From: Deltaproteobacteria bacterium GWC2_55_46
GTDB lineage: Bacteria > Desulfobacterota > GWC2-55-46
Reading direction: 5' to 3'
Assembly (NCBI GenBank): GCA_001595385.3
Contig: LVEI03000002.1
Location: 1 to 51,923, forward strand
DNA length: 51,923 nt
Below the pieces are notes generated by a model. The model saw only the letters and a program-made list of their open reading frames with translations, was not told the DNA's origin and ran no database searches. The position numbers and the translations under genes were made by a program. Shown here piece by piece: positions 14,476-21,966 of this stretch. Position 1 is the first letter of the stretch; every line of letters starts with the position of its first letter.

Positions 14476-15183
14476 ATGAAGACGAAATACACACCGGCAG
14501 TAGCTCTATCTATGATGTTGAAGAAGATGCAGGAGTACTCGAACTCCGGCCCTGGACAGCAGCAGGTACTCGCGGACATGGGGCGCTTGGCGGGTTCCGT
14601 CGAGGCGGTTGCCACGATTGCCGAAAACCCCGATGCCGACAGCTCGCCAGAACAGCGGCAAGCTCGCATCCTGAGGGCCGCAGCGAAACTTTCTGATGCT
14701 CTGCCCGGCGTCGAGGCGCGTTTGGCAAAACTCCGCTCCGAAACGGAGGCAGGCTTTGAGGCGGCCTTTGTTCAGAACAGCGGGTTGACTACGCCACAGA
14801 CGGCAAGCGAGATAAGGGCACACCTGAAGGCGCTTAAGGACCCGGCAGATCGTTCTGTCTTTCTCCAGGAGCTTGTCAAGAACGCCGATGATGCTGGGTT
14901 GGGTTCCGTACTTTTCGCGCCTCCCTACCTTAGCGGCCTGGACAATGTAACGCACTCGCGCCTCAAGGAGCAGATAGAAATACAGCGACTCCCAGACCTC
15001 CACAAAAACCGCGAGGTCTTCGCCGAGTTATCCGGGAACCTCCAGACTGCCCTCCACGAGGCAGGCCGGGCAGCGCATGAACTTGGAAACCCGTCAAAGC
15101 TGGACTCGATAGAGAGAAGGGCGAAAGCGGCGACGGAAGCTGAGGCGAGGCTGGCCCAGGGCACTCTGCCCGGAGGTGTTTAG
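14476..15183 (+). CDS. Hypothetical island protein (235 aa)
   Basis: I do not recognise this protein. It is soluble, almost wholly helical by composition (many A, E, L, R, K), and has no cysteine cluster or membrane segment. Residues 55-100 (SSPEQRQARILRAAAKLSDALPGVEARLAKLRSETEAGF) and 150-230 could form coiled coils. The following gene starts immediately after the stop. Its place, after the small-terminase-like gene where helper phages have portal and scaffold genes, allows a capsid-redirecting or scaffold-like role, but nothing in the sequence proves it. Confidence 0.6.
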   Translation: MKTKYTPAVALSMMLKKMQEYSNSGPGQQQVLADMGRLAGSVEAVATIAENPDADSSPEQRQARILRAAAKLSDALPGVEARLAKLRSETEAGFEAAFVQNSGLTTPQTASEIRAHLKALKDPADRSVFLQELVKNADDAGLGSVLFAPPYLSGLDNVTHSRLKEQIEIQRLPDLHKNREVFAELSGNLQTALHEAGRAAHELGNPSKLDSIERRAKAATEAEARLAQGTLPGGV

Positions 15184-15606
15184 ATGGACTTCACACCATC
15201 CCAACAAGCGTTCATCGACGCTCTGATTTCCAAAAAATACGCTGAAGCATATGCAAAGGCCGTGGAAAAATATGACGCAGCCACTCCAAAGGTTGTTACC
15301 GAGCTTCAGATGAAGCTCGCCGAGGCTCACGATAGACTCCGGCTTGCCTCGATAGAGAACGCCGCTATCGAGGGCGAGGCCGTAAACCCCGGACAGGTTA
15401 CCGTGCTGGTAGGCCCGTTTATAAAGGCCGATGCCGTGGGCGTGCTATCGGTCGTAGATGAACAAGGGGAGAGGCGTTACGACGGAACGGGCGCGGCTCT
15501 GAGCGTCAAGGCGTATGTTGAGGAATTCCTCGATAGCAACAAGCACTTGCGAAGAACGACTAAGCCCATATCGAGCGGCACTGGTTTTTTAAGAAGTTTT
15601 TTTTAA
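15184..15606 (+). CDS. Hypothetical island protein (140 aa)
   Basis: This gene begins with the base after the preceding stop codon and so is translationally coupled to it. The N-terminal 60 residues (TPSQQAFIDALISKKYAEAYAKAVEKYDAATPKVVTELQMKLAEAHDRLRLAS) are helical and the rest is beta-rich and polar (VTVLVGPFIKADAVGVLSVVDEQG). The chain ends in a stretch of phenylalanines (GTGFLRSFF), a feature sometimes seen in proteins recognised by a partner pocket. The function is unknown. Confidence 0.55.
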   Translation: MDFTPSQQAFIDALISKKYAEAYAKAVEKYDAATPKVVTELQMKLAEAHDRLRLASIENAAIEGEAVNPGQVTVLVGPFIKADAVGVLSVVDEQGERRYDGTGAALSVKAYVEEFLDSNKHLRRTTKPISSGTGFLRSFF

Positions 15607-15628
15607 CCCTATATTCTGGAGGCATGAA

Positions 15629-15778
15629 ATGTTTGACGAAAAATGGCAAAAAATAGTTGGCTCGGTCGATGTAGTGGCACCCGGCCCATGCCCGACTGTA
15701 ACGGTCTTGAGGGGCGGCGTAGAGGTAGACGTCAATGTCGAGGATGTTCTACCCGACGAGAAGGTCGTGAAGAGGTAG
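15629..15778 (+). CDS. Small acidic hypothetical protein (49 aa)
   Basis: Starting at ATG 15629 with GGAGGC upstream, the frame codes for MFDEKWQKIVGSVDVVAPGP and on to VEDVLPDEKVVKR, 49 residues. It is acidic and predicted beta-rich (VTVLRGGVEVDVNVEDV). It has the length of small phage regulators and anti-proteins. It lies 22 bp after the previous gene and before a GC-rich hairpin. Confidence 0.5.
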   Translation: MFDEKWQKIVGSVDVVAPGPCPTVTVLRGGVEVDVNVEDVLPDEKVVKR

Positions 15779-15789
15779 TCCACATGGCG

Positions 15790-15811
15790 CGGCCCTTCTC
15801 CGGAGGGGCCG
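15790..15811 (+). terminator. GC-rich hairpin
   Basis: CGGCCC (15790-15795) pairs with GGGCCG (15806-15811) in a 6-bp stem, followed by TCCTTTAT. The T-run is poor, so it may be a weak terminator or attenuating structure before the next gene. Confidence 0.35.
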
Positions 15812-15839
15812 TCCTTTATCTTGATGGAGGTATTATCAG

Positions 15840-16061
15840 ATGAAACGCGTAACGGCTTTTTTGAATAACCCGGCTACCAAGAGCGCCACAGGCCGTGCTC
15901 ACCTTGTGAAGTATTCAAAGGGCGGCACGCTCACGCAGCGGCAGGCTATCCATGCGAATTGTTACGACTGCATGGGCGGCTATTCGGACGGCAAACACAG
16001 TTGCCGGATTCCGAGTTGTGCGCTTTTCCCGTGGATGCCGTATAAAGACACTGACCGATAG
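15840..16061 (+). CDS. Cys-rich small phage-type zinc protein (73 aa)
   Basis: The 73-residue protein ends in QAIHANCYDCMGGYSDGKHSCRIPSCALFPWMPYK, a four-cysteine module of the form CxxCxGG...C...CxLxP that I have met in short proteins of many prophages and integrative elements; it should bind zinc. GGAGG precedes the ATG by about ten bases. Function unknown. It starts the group of three small genes at the right end of the island. Confidence 0.7.
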   Translation: MKRVTAFLNNPATKSATGRAHLVKYSKGGTLTQRQAIHANCYDCMGGYSDGKHSCRIPSCALFPWMPYKDTDR

Positions 16062-16136
16062 CCCTGAAAACCGTTTTCTATCTTCCAGCAGGCACGCTGG
16101 AGGGCACGCTGGCGATGGAAAGGCTCTGAATGGACG

Positions 16137-16331
16137 ATGGACAGGCTCAAGGCTCTATGGGTAGAGGAAAAGAGGCTCGACCGCCTTTCCGTCCAGGCGC
16201 ATTACCGCGAGGACCGGGAAGCAATGGCCAGAATACGGCGGGAATACCTCAAGGTGGTCGATAGGCTCATATCGTTGGTGGTTCTACCGGAGAGACGGAA
16301 CACACCCGGCAAAACAGGACGGAGGTCTTAG
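16137..16331 (+). CDS. Small helical hypothetical protein (64 aa)
   Basis: This 64-residue basic protein (MDRLKALWVEEKRLDRLSV...MARIRREYLKVVDRLISL) is almost entirely helix, heptad-like and charged. No family is recognised. Its stop lies two bases before the next ATG, so the two genes are coupled. The ribosome site is weak. Confidence 0.45.
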   Translation: MDRLKALWVEEKRLDRLSVQAHYREDREAMARIRREYLKVVDRLISLVVLPERRNTPGKTGRRS

Positions 16332-16333
16332 AT

Positions 16334-16498
16334 ATGATGGTTTACGGATGCACACGATGCTCATCGGTTTTTGATTTCGTAAATAAAAAAGAAGGTCGTC
16401 TCTGTGACCATTGCGCAGCTCCCTTGAGTTTCCACGGCGAGGAGGTTTCACCCTGGGGCGAGCACCCATGCCTTAAAGATTATGATGCTGCCGTATGA
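16334..16498 (+). CDS. Two-CxxC zinc ribbon protein (54 aa)
   Basis: A 54-codon frame from ATG 16334 (GGAGG upstream) with CTRC at residues 6-9 and CDHC at 24-27, the two knuckles of a rubredoxin-like zinc ribbon, then a polar tail. Such ribbons serve in many small DNA- or protein-binding proteins, so the job here is unknown. It is the last gene before the terminators and the right att repeat. Confidence 0.6.
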   Translation: MMVYGCTRCSSVFDFVNKKEGRLCDHCAAPLSFHGEEVSPWGEHPCLKDYDAAV

Positions 16499-16533
16499 CC
16501 CTCCCCACGCCTACCACGGCTCCTTGCCGGAAG

Positions 16534-16570
16534 GCCGCTCCCTGAAAAGGTGGGCGGCTTTTTTATTTTG
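16534..16570 (+). terminator. Terminator at the right end of the island operon
   Basis: GCCGCTCCC and GGGCGGC pair (one bulged base) around TGAAAAGGT, followed by a run of six T and TATTTTG. It ends the rightward island operon. Confidence 0.75.
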
Positions 16571-16575
16571 TCCAA

Positions 16576-16594
16576 ACTGGACAGATGCTGGACA
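16576..16594. repeat. Arm-type integrase site, right end
   Basis: The 19-mer ACTGGACAGATGCTGGACA is identical to 8539-8557. It sits 82 bp before the right 44-bp att repeat. Two such sites flanking the cores agree with a lambda-type att arrangement for the tyrosine integrase. Confidence 0.7.
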
Positions 16595-16636
16595 AATACC
16601 CCTTAGAGGAAAGAGGCACTAAAAAAGAAGATAAAG

Positions 16637-16672
16637 AAAAGCCCCGTAACTCGTTAGAATTACAGGGCTTTT
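16637..16672. terminator. Bidirectional hairpin between island and tRNA-Gln
   Basis: AAAAGCCC and GGGCTTTT pair, with an inner GTAA/TTAC, around a short loop. The A-run and T-run on either side allow termination in both directions: the island operon on the plus strand and tRNA-Gln on the minus strand. Confidence 0.65.
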
Positions 16673-16676
16673 AAAT

Positions 16677-16720
16677 TGGCTGGGGGACTAGGATTCGAAC
16701 CTAGATAAACGGAGTCAGAG
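16677..16720. repeat. Right attachment repeat within tRNA-Gln
   Basis: The second copy of the 44-bp att sequence is the 3' part of the complete tRNA-Gln gene. Because the island brings an identical 3' end, the tRNA stays functional after integration. Crossover probably occurs in or near the anticodon stem-loop, where the identity ends. Confidence 0.92.
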
Positions 16721-16750
16721 TCCGTTGTCCTGCCGTTAGACGATCCCCCA
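16677..16750 (-). tRNA. tRNA-Gln (anticodon CTG)
   Basis: On the minus strand the sequence starts TGGGGGATCG and ends TCCCCCAGCCA, giving a 7-bp acceptor stem with encoded CCA. The anticodon arm is ACGGA-CTCTGAC-TCCGT with anticodon CTG, and the T arm carries GTTCGAATC. This reads CAG codons. It is the integration site of the island; its 3' end coincides with the att repeat. Confidence 0.95.
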
Positions 16751-16770
16751 GGCGTTTGGACAGATAATCT

Positions 16771-16798
16771 AATATAATTATCCTGAGCGTAAAGTCAA
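16771..16798 (-). promoter_or_regulatory. Promoter of tRNA-Gln
   Basis: On the minus strand TTGACT (16793-16798) is followed 16 bp on by TATATT (16771-16776), about 20 bp before the tRNA 5' end. The distance fits a promoter with a short leader. Confidence 0.6.
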
Positions 16799-16808
16799 GT
16801 AAATTTTG

Positions 16809-16838
16809 TTGACAATGGCGAAGGTTTTTTTGTATACT
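16809..16838 (+). promoter_or_regulatory. Strong promoter of the yceD-rpmF-fatty acid operon
   Basis: TTGACA (16809-16814) and TATACT (16833-16838) with an 18-bp spacer are near-consensus for the vegetative sigma factor. The start of yceD lies 28 bp beyond the -10. It is divergent from the tRNA-Gln promoter. Confidence 0.8.
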
Positions 16839-16866
16839 TTTAGGTCTTTATACGGGACGGCATAAT

Positions 16867-17391
16867 ATGAAGATAAACATAGACGACATACCGGAGTCCG
16901 GGTTTTCTCTCGACCTTAAAGAGGATGGGGCCGTATTCGACGGCCTTGCCGGCGGCAAACTTTACTTCAGCTTCTCTTCCCCTGTTGCCGCCCACCTTGA
17001 GATATCGAAGAAGGGCAGGAGTATCTTTGTTAGCGGTGAAATAAAGACCGGAATCCACCTTAACTGCAGCAGGTGCCTGAAGGACTTCGATTATCCCTTT
17101 GACGCCGATTTCGCCTCATATTACGAAAGGGGGGCGGAGCCGGAAAAGGAAAAAGAGCTTAAGGCCGCTGACATGGACGTGAACTACATAAGCGGCGACA
17201 CGCTCGACACCAGCGAGCTTCTCCTCGGACAGATATCCCTGGAACTGCCGATGCAGCCCCTTTGCTCTACAGAGTGCAAGGGGCTTTGCCCCAGGTGCGG
17301 CGCTGACTTAAACCTCGGCGACTGCGGCTGCGGCCGCGATGAGAAGACCGATTCGAAGTTCGCGAAGCTCAAGGATTTCAAGGTAAAGTAG
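16867..17391 (+). CDS. yceD: YceD/DUF177 family protein
   Basis: This is the 174-residue member of the DUF177 family, almost always encoded just before rpmF and linked in plants and bacteria to 23S rRNA accumulation. The sequence shows the family cysteine motif at residues 67-70 (CSRCL), an acidic central part, and the C-terminal zinc-ribbon-like CSTECKGLCPRCGADLNLGDCGC. The ATG fits the conserved start. It heads the operon from the promoter at 16809, followed by rpmF 89 bp later and then fatty-acid genes, an order conserved across many phyla. Confidence 0.93.
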   Translation: MKINIDDIPESGFSLDLKEDGAVFDGLAGGKLYFSFSSPVAAHLEISKKGRSIFVSGEIKTGIHLNCSRCLKDFDYPFDADFASYYERGAEPEKEKELKAADMDVNYISGDTLDTSELLLGQISLELPMQPLCSTECKGLCPRCGADLNLGDCGCGRDEKTDSKFAKLKDFKVK

Positions 17392-17480
17392 TTTTTTTTG
17401 TTTTTTCTTATTGAAGAGCGGTGCCAAATCCTATATAAGGATATGGACCCGGAACGAAACAGAAAAGAGAGGTTTTTCAG

Positions 17481-17666
17481 ATGCCGAATCCAAAGAAGAG
17501 ACATTCCAAGTGCAAAAGGGGGCAGAGAAGGAGCCATGATTCACTGTCCGCTCCGGCGGTCTCCACTTGCCCCCAGTGCGGCGAGCCAAAGCGCCCCCAT
17601 CACGTCTGCCCGAGCTGCGGCACCTATAAGGGCAGGACTGTGATAAAGAAGGAAGAGGCCATCTAA
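17481..17666 (+). CDS. rpmF: Ribosomal protein bL32
   Basis: The 61-residue large-subunit ribosomal protein begins [22 protein letters not shown], matching the basic L32 N-terminus, and continues with the zinc ribbon [23 protein letters not shown], so this is the zinc-binding (C+) form. It is preceded by AAGAGAGG. It is transcribed between yceD and plsX, which couples ribosome and lipid synthesis in this operon. Confidence 0.97.
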   Translation: MPNPKKRHSKCKRGQRRSHDSLSAPAVSTCPQCGEPKRPHHVCPSCGTYKGRTVIKKEEAI

Positions 17667-17761
17667 GGCGTGCATCCTTCAACCCAACCAGCTTCCTGGC
17701 GGGGCCACGCGCCCTGCTCCATGGGAGCGGCACACTTTTTTGCGTTCTCAGCCAAACAGGT

Positions 17762-18796
17762 ATGAAGATAGCCGTTGACGCGATGGGCGGGGACCATGCC
17801 CCCGCCGTGGTTGTTGAAGGGGCCATCCGGGCCGCGAGCGAACTGAATATCCCCATCATCCTTGTGGGCGACAGGGCGCGCGTGGAAGACGAGCTCGGAA
17901 GACACAATGCCTCCGCCCCCAATATCTCCATAGTCCACGCCTCCGAGGTGGTGGGCATGGACGAATCCCCAGCACAGGCCATACGGAAAAAGAAGGACTC
18001 GTCGCTCCGGGTCTGTTTCGACCTCGTGCGCTCGGGCGAAGCAGGGGCTGTGGTAAGCGCCGGCAACTCCGGGGCCGCCATGGCAGCCGGCATATTCCTC
18101 TTCAAGAAGATAAAGGGCGTTGACAGGCCCGCTATCGCCGTGAGCGTGCCCACCATGAAAGACCAGGCGGTGCTCCTGGACGTTGGCGGCAACGTCGACT
18201 GCAAGCCCGTGCACCTGTTTCAGTTCGCGCTCATGGGCGACGTCTACGCCAGGTACGTCCTCAGGAAGGACAGGCCCAGGGTCGGCCTCCTCTCCAACGG
18301 AGAAGAGGAGGGTAAGGGGAACGAGCTGACGAGAGAGGCCCATGCCATTTTGAAGGGCTCCTCCATAAACTATATCGGCTACGTCGAGGGCAGGGACATA
18401 TACCATGGCGAAGTAGACGTGGTCGTAGCCGACGGCTTCGTCGGAAACGTCGTCCTCAAGCTCAGCGAAGGCCTTGTAGAGGCCTTAACGACCATGCTTA
18501 AAAACGAGATCATGGCGAGCCTTCCGGCAAGGCTTGGCTACCTCCTTTCCAGGGGCGCCTTCCGGAACCTCAAGAAAAAGATGGATTACGCGGAGTACGG
18601 CGGAGCGCCGCTCCTTGGCATAGAGGGCGTGTGCATCATAAGCCACGGCAGGTCGAACGCCAAGGCCATGCGTAACGCTATTCTTCGGGCTCATGAGTAC
18701 GCCAAAAACAGGGTCAACCTACACCTCATGGAAGAGATAGAAAAATACCATGACCTTATGAAGCTGGGCCGGAGCGAGGCCGCTTCCGGGAGCTAA
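17762..18796 (+). CDS. plsX: Phosphate acyltransferase PlsX
   Basis: PlsX turns acyl-ACP and phosphate into acyl-phosphate, the acyl donor for PlsY in the first step of phospholipid synthesis; it acts at the inner face of the membrane. The 344-residue length is normal. The start [14 protein letters not shown] is the family hallmark, and the NSGAAMA and [12 protein letters not shown] segments are in place. It is separated from rpmF by a 95-bp gap and from fabH by only three bases, in the conserved plsX-fabH-fabD-fabG order. Confidence 0.97.
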   Translation: MKIAVDAMGGDHAPAVVVEGAIRAASELNIPIILVGDRARVEDELGRHNASAPNISIVHASEVVGMDESPAQAIRKKKDSSLRVCFDLVRSGEAGAVVSAGNSGAAMAAGIFLFKKIKGVDRPAIAVSVPTMKDQAVLLDVGGNVDCKPVHLFQFALMGDVYARYVLRKDRPRVGLLSNGEEEGKGNELTREAHAILKGSSINYIGYVEGRDIYHGEVDVVVADGFVGNVVLKLSEGLVEALTTMLKNEIMASLPARLGYLLSRGAFRNLKKKMDYAEYGGAPLLGIEGVCIISHGRSNAKAMRNAILRAHEYAKNRVNLHLMEEIEKYHDLMKLGRSEAASGS

Positions 18797-18799
18797 CGG

Positions 18800-19771
18800 A
18801 TGTTGAGGTCAAGGGTCATAGGCACAGGCTCATACGTGCCCGCCAGGGTGCTCACCAACCACGACCTGGAGAAGATGGTGGAGACCTCCGACGACTGGAT
18901 CGCCACCCGCACAGGCATAAAAGAGCGGAGGATCGCGGTCGATGAGCCTACCTCCGACATGGCTTCCAAGGCGGCAAAGGCGGCTCTGAAGGCCGCCGGG
19001 GTACAGGCAAAGGATATAGATCTTGTCGTAGTAGGCACCGTAACGCCTGATATGGCATTCCCGTCAACCGCCTGCTCAGTCCAGTCCCAGCTCGGCATCC
19101 GCGCCGGGGCAGCTGCCTTCGATGTTTCCGCGGCCTGCTCAGGCTTCCTTTACGCTCTCGATATAGCAGACAAGTATCTTAAGTCAGGCGGGGCCAAAAA
19201 GGCCCTTGTCATCGGCGTTGACAGGTTCTCCAAGCTCATAGACTGGAAGGACAGGACGACGTGCGTCCTTTTCGGCGACGGCGCCGGCGCGGTCGTCCTC
19301 TCCGCTGAAAAAGGCTCAAAAGGGGTGCTCTCTACCCGCATACATTCCGACGGCAGGCACTGGGACATGCTCTATTGCAAGAGCACCTGCCCGCCGAACC
19401 CGTTCGAAGAAGGGGCCGGGCCAGAATACCTCGTGATGAACGGCAACGAGACCTTCAAGCTCGCGGTAAGGACGATGGGGCAGGCCATAAAGGAGGTCAT
19501 GGAGGAGACGGGGCTAACTTCCGAGGACATCTCCCTCCTTATCCCCCACCAGGCCAATATGAGGATAATAAACGCCGCCAGGGAACGGCTTCACCTTACG
19601 GAAGACAGGGTATTCACGAACCTCGAAAGATACGGCAATACCTCGGCCGGTTCCATCCCCATAGCCCTTGACGAGGCCGTGAGGGAAGGCAAGGTGAAGG
19701 ATAACGATATCGTCCTCTTTGTCGCCTTCGGCGGAGGGCTCACATGGGCGTCAGCAGCCCTCAGGTGGTAA
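18800..19771 (+). CDS. fabH: 3-oxoacyl-ACP synthase III
   Basis: FabH condenses acetyl-CoA (or a short-chain acyl-CoA) with malonyl-ACP to start each fatty acid chain. The 323-residue sequence shows the catalytic triad C113 (VSAACSGF), H250 (LIPHQANMRI) and N280 (YGNTSAGSIP). TRTGIKERRIA, which helps seat the CoA, is present near residue 40. The chain length is standard. It starts three bases after plsX and so is translated with it. Confidence 0.97.
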   Translation: MLRSRVIGTGSYVPARVLTNHDLEKMVETSDDWIATRTGIKERRIAVDEPTSDMASKAAKAALKAAGVQAKDIDLVVVGTVTPDMAFPSTACSVQSQLGIRAGAAAFDVSAACSGFLYALDIADKYLKSGGAKKALVIGVDRFSKLIDWKDRTTCVLFGDGAGAVVLSAEKGSKGVLSTRIHSDGRHWDMLYCKSTCPPNPFEEGAGPEYLVMNGNETFKLAVRTMGQAIKEVMEETGLTSEDISLLIPHQANMRIINAARERLHLTEDRVFTNLERYGNTSAGSIPIALDEAVREGKVKDNDIVLFVAFGGGLTWASAALRW

Positions 19772-19813
19772 GCCGTCTTTTTACTTGTTAGAGACCAGCA
19801 TGGAGATAAGCAA

Positions 19814-20755
19814 TTGAGCAAGACAGCCTTTGTTTTTCCGGGCCAGGGTTCGCAGTCCGTCGGGATGGCCAGGGGTTTTTTCGATTCTTCTGAAAGCGCC
19901 AGGAGTATCTTTGAAAAGGCAAATGATGCGATGGGCATGGACCTCGCCAGGCTCGCCTTCGACGGCCCGCAGGAGATGCTCGACAAGACCGAGTACACTC
20001 AGCCGGCCCTCCTTACGGCTTCTATAGCCGTCCTTTTGGCCTTGAGGGAGAAGAGCGCTTTTACGCCGGTCTGCTTCGCGGGTCACAGCCTTGGCGAGTA
20101 TACGGCGCTTGTCGCCGCGGGCGCGCTCGATTTCAGCGACGCCGTGCGCCTGGTGCACCTGAGGGGAAAGTTCATGCAGGAGAGCGTCCCGCAGGGCGTC
20201 GGCAAGATGTGCGCTATACTCGGACTTGACCTCGGAGCCGTCGAGGCTATCTGCGATTCCGCGAGCATGGATTCCGCCAGGGTAGTTCCAGCCAACATAA
20301 ACAGCCCCGAGCAGATTGTCATATCTGGCCACGCCGCAGCCGTCGATATCGCCGCGAACCTTGCCAAAGAGCGCGGGGCAAAGCGGGTCATCCCCTTGCA
20401 GGTGAGCGCCCCATCCCATTCGCCGCTCATGGAGAAGGCCGCTGGGAGGCTCGGTGAGGAGCTCGACAGGATAACGTTGAACGGTTTGAAGGCCCCGGTA
20501 TATACGAACGTCGAGGCCGCGCCGCTTATTGACAGCGCGAGGATAAAAGAGCTTCTGTGCCTTCAGCTAATAAGCCCCGTAAGGTGGGTGGACACCGTAA
20601 GGGCGATGAAGGCCGACGGCGTTGATACGATAATCGAGGTGGGCCCGGGAAAGGTGCTTGCCGGCCTTGTTAAAAGGATAGAGAAGGATATCAACGCCTT
20701 GAGCTTGAGCGAACCGGCTGACCTGGAGAAGGTCCTGGGCGTGCTCGGGGCGTAG
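19814..20755 (+). CDS. fabD: Malonyl-CoA:ACP transacylase
   Basis: FabD transfers the malonyl group from CoA to ACP to give the two-carbon donor of elongation. The 313-residue sequence has the nucleophile S92 in GHSLGEY, the arginine-containing VRLVHLRGKFMQ helix and H203 in SAPSHSPLM. I use the TTG at 19814, which begins SKTAFVFPGQGSQ, the conserved N-terminus; no ATG lies closer. Gap to fabH is 42 bp. Confidence 0.96.
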   Translation: MSKTAFVFPGQGSQSVGMARGFFDSSESARSIFEKANDAMGMDLARLAFDGPQEMLDKTEYTQPALLTASIAVLLALREKSAFTPVCFAGHSLGEYTALVAAGALDFSDAVRLVHLRGKFMQESVPQGVGKMCAILGLDLGAVEAICDSASMDSARVVPANINSPEQIVISGHAAAVDIAANLAKERGAKRVIPLQVSAPSHSPLMEKAAGRLGEELDRITLNGLKAPVYTNVEAAPLIDSARIKELLCLQLISPVRWVDTVRAMKADGVDTIIEVGPGKVLAGLVKRIEKDINALSLSEPADLEKVLGVLGA

Positions 20756-20787
20756 ATGTGTAAATTTTTGATCAGGGAGGGTCAGGG

Positions 20788-21528
20788 ATGAATGTAAGCG
20801 GCAGGGTAGCGCTCGTGACCGGAGGCGGCCAGGGCATAGGCAGATCGATAGCGGAAAAGCTCGCCTCTTACGGGGCGGACGTGGTCATAATAGACGTAAA
20901 CCTGGAGAAGGCCCAGGAGGCGGCTGACGCGATCAAGGCGATGGGCAGGAAGTCGATGGCCCTCAAGGTCGACGTCACGAGCCTTAAAGATTGCGAGGAG
21001 ATGGCCGAGCGTGTCTTCAAGGAGATGGAGGCCATCCATATCCTCGTCAACAACGCCGGAATAACCAGGGACGGGCTCATATTGAGGATGACGGAACAGG
21101 ACTGGGACGCGGTGCTGAACGTGAACCTCAAGGGCGCCTTCAACTGCACGAAGGCGGTGCTTAAATACATGACCAAGATGCGCTGGGGCAGGATAATAAA
21201 CATCGCCTCGGTGGTGGGTGAGATAGGCAACGCCGGACAGGCCAACTACTCCGCGAGCAAGGCGGGCCTCATTGGGCTCACCAAGACGGTCGCCAGGGAG
21301 TTCGCGAGCAGGAACATAACCTGCAACGCCGTTGCCCCGGGCTTCATAGAGACCGCCATGACAGACGCCCTCTCCGACAAGGTAAAAGAGGAGCTTATGG
21401 CGAGGATACCATTAGGCAGGCTCGGCGGCCCCGCTGACGTCGCCAACGGGGTCTTATTCCTCGCCTCCAACGCGTCGAGCTACATAACCGGCCATGTCAT
21501 CGATATCAACGGCGGAATGGCGATGTAA
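20788..21528 (+). CDS. fabG: 3-oxoacyl-ACP reductase
   Basis: FabG is the NADPH-dependent first reduction of each elongation round. The 246-residue SDR enzyme shows the nucleotide loop TGGGQGIG (11-18), NNAG at 88-91, and the catalytic S141, Y154 and K158 (YSASK). The C-terminal GHVIDINGGMAM is typical. A good GGGAGGG site precedes the ATG. It follows fabD in the operon; acpP comes next behind its own promoter. Confidence 0.97.
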   Translation: MNVSGRVALVTGGGQGIGRSIAEKLASYGADVVIIDVNLEKAQEAADAIKAMGRKSMALKVDVTSLKDCEEMAERVFKEMEAIHILVNNAGITRDGLILRMTEQDWDAVLNVNLKGAFNCTKAVLKYMTKMRWGRIINIASVVGEIGNAGQANYSASKAGLIGLTKTVAREFASRNITCNAVAPGFIETAMTDALSDKVKEELMARIPLGRLGGPADVANGVLFLASNASSYITGHVIDINGGMAM

Positions 21529-21543
21529 AGCATATCTAAAGAA

Positions 21544-21573
21544 TTGACAAGTCAACCTCATGGGTGTTATACA
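21544..21573 (+). promoter_or_regulatory. Internal promoter before acpP
   Basis: TTGACA (21544-21549) and TATACA (21568-21573) with an 18-bp spacer lie in the 99-bp gap between fabG and acpP. ACP is needed in large amounts, so an extra promoter here makes sense. Confidence 0.7.
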
Positions 21574-21627
21574 TTTGGTCTGGCTAATAATCGTTTTTTT
21601 CATGAATAATATTGTGGAGGGATATCA

Positions 21628-21864
21628 ATGTCTGTTGAGAATAAGGTCAAGAAGATAATAATAGACCAGTTGGACGTGACCGAGGAAGAGGTGACTTCCC
21701 CGGCCTCTTTCGTCGACGACCTTGGAGCTGATTCGCTCGACACGGTCGAGATGGTCATGGCCTTTGAAGAGGAGTTCGGGATCGAGATCCCGGATGAGGA
21801 CGCCGAGAAGATAAAGACAGTCCAGGACGCGGTGGAGTACATAAAGAAGAAGACAGGCAAGTAA
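21628..21864 (+). CDS. acpP: Acyl carrier protein
   Basis: The 78-residue acidic carrier shuttles the growing acyl chain on a 4'-phosphopantetheine arm attached to S36 in the DSL motif ([13 protein letters not shown]). The four-helix ACP pattern is complete and a GGAGGGAT site precedes the ATG. It sits between fabG and fabF, and all fatty-acid enzymes of this operon use it. Confidence 0.98.
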   Translation: MSVENKVKKIIIDQLDVTEEEVTSPASFVDDLGADSLDTVEMVMAFEEEFGIEIPDEDAEKIKTVQDAVEYIKKKTGK

Positions 21865-21966
21865 GCCGGTCTTCTCGCCGTTTTTTCCGCATTCTTTCAA
21901 TTCCGCCGGGAGGCCTTTAGCACAAGCCTCTGCGGCGGATTTATTTAAGACCCGGGATAATAGAAG

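Larger units (their letters stand above)
8373..16720. mobile_element. Integrated 8.3-kb satellite-like island at tRNA-Gln
   Basis: The segment between the two 44-bp att repeats contains a tyrosine integrase beside attL, arm-type repeats near both ends, an AlpA-like regulator, a P4-type primase-helicase with adjacent repeats, a terminase-small-subunit-like gene and about ten small genes. No large terminase, portal, capsid, protease or tail gene is present. That content fits phage-inducible chromosomal islands and P4-like satellites, which replicate themselves and depend on a helper phage for particles. All genes read rightward toward attR. Confidence 0.8.

Noticed and set aside
15643-15843. 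66-residue frame overlapping the 49-residue island gene
   Set aside because: It lacks a ribosome site, is rich in Arg and Gly like out-of-frame reading, and overlaps the better frame starting at 15629.
17431-18406. Minus-strand frames opposite rpmF and plsX
   Set aside because: These are shadows of conserved genes, and no ribosome site or domain supports them.
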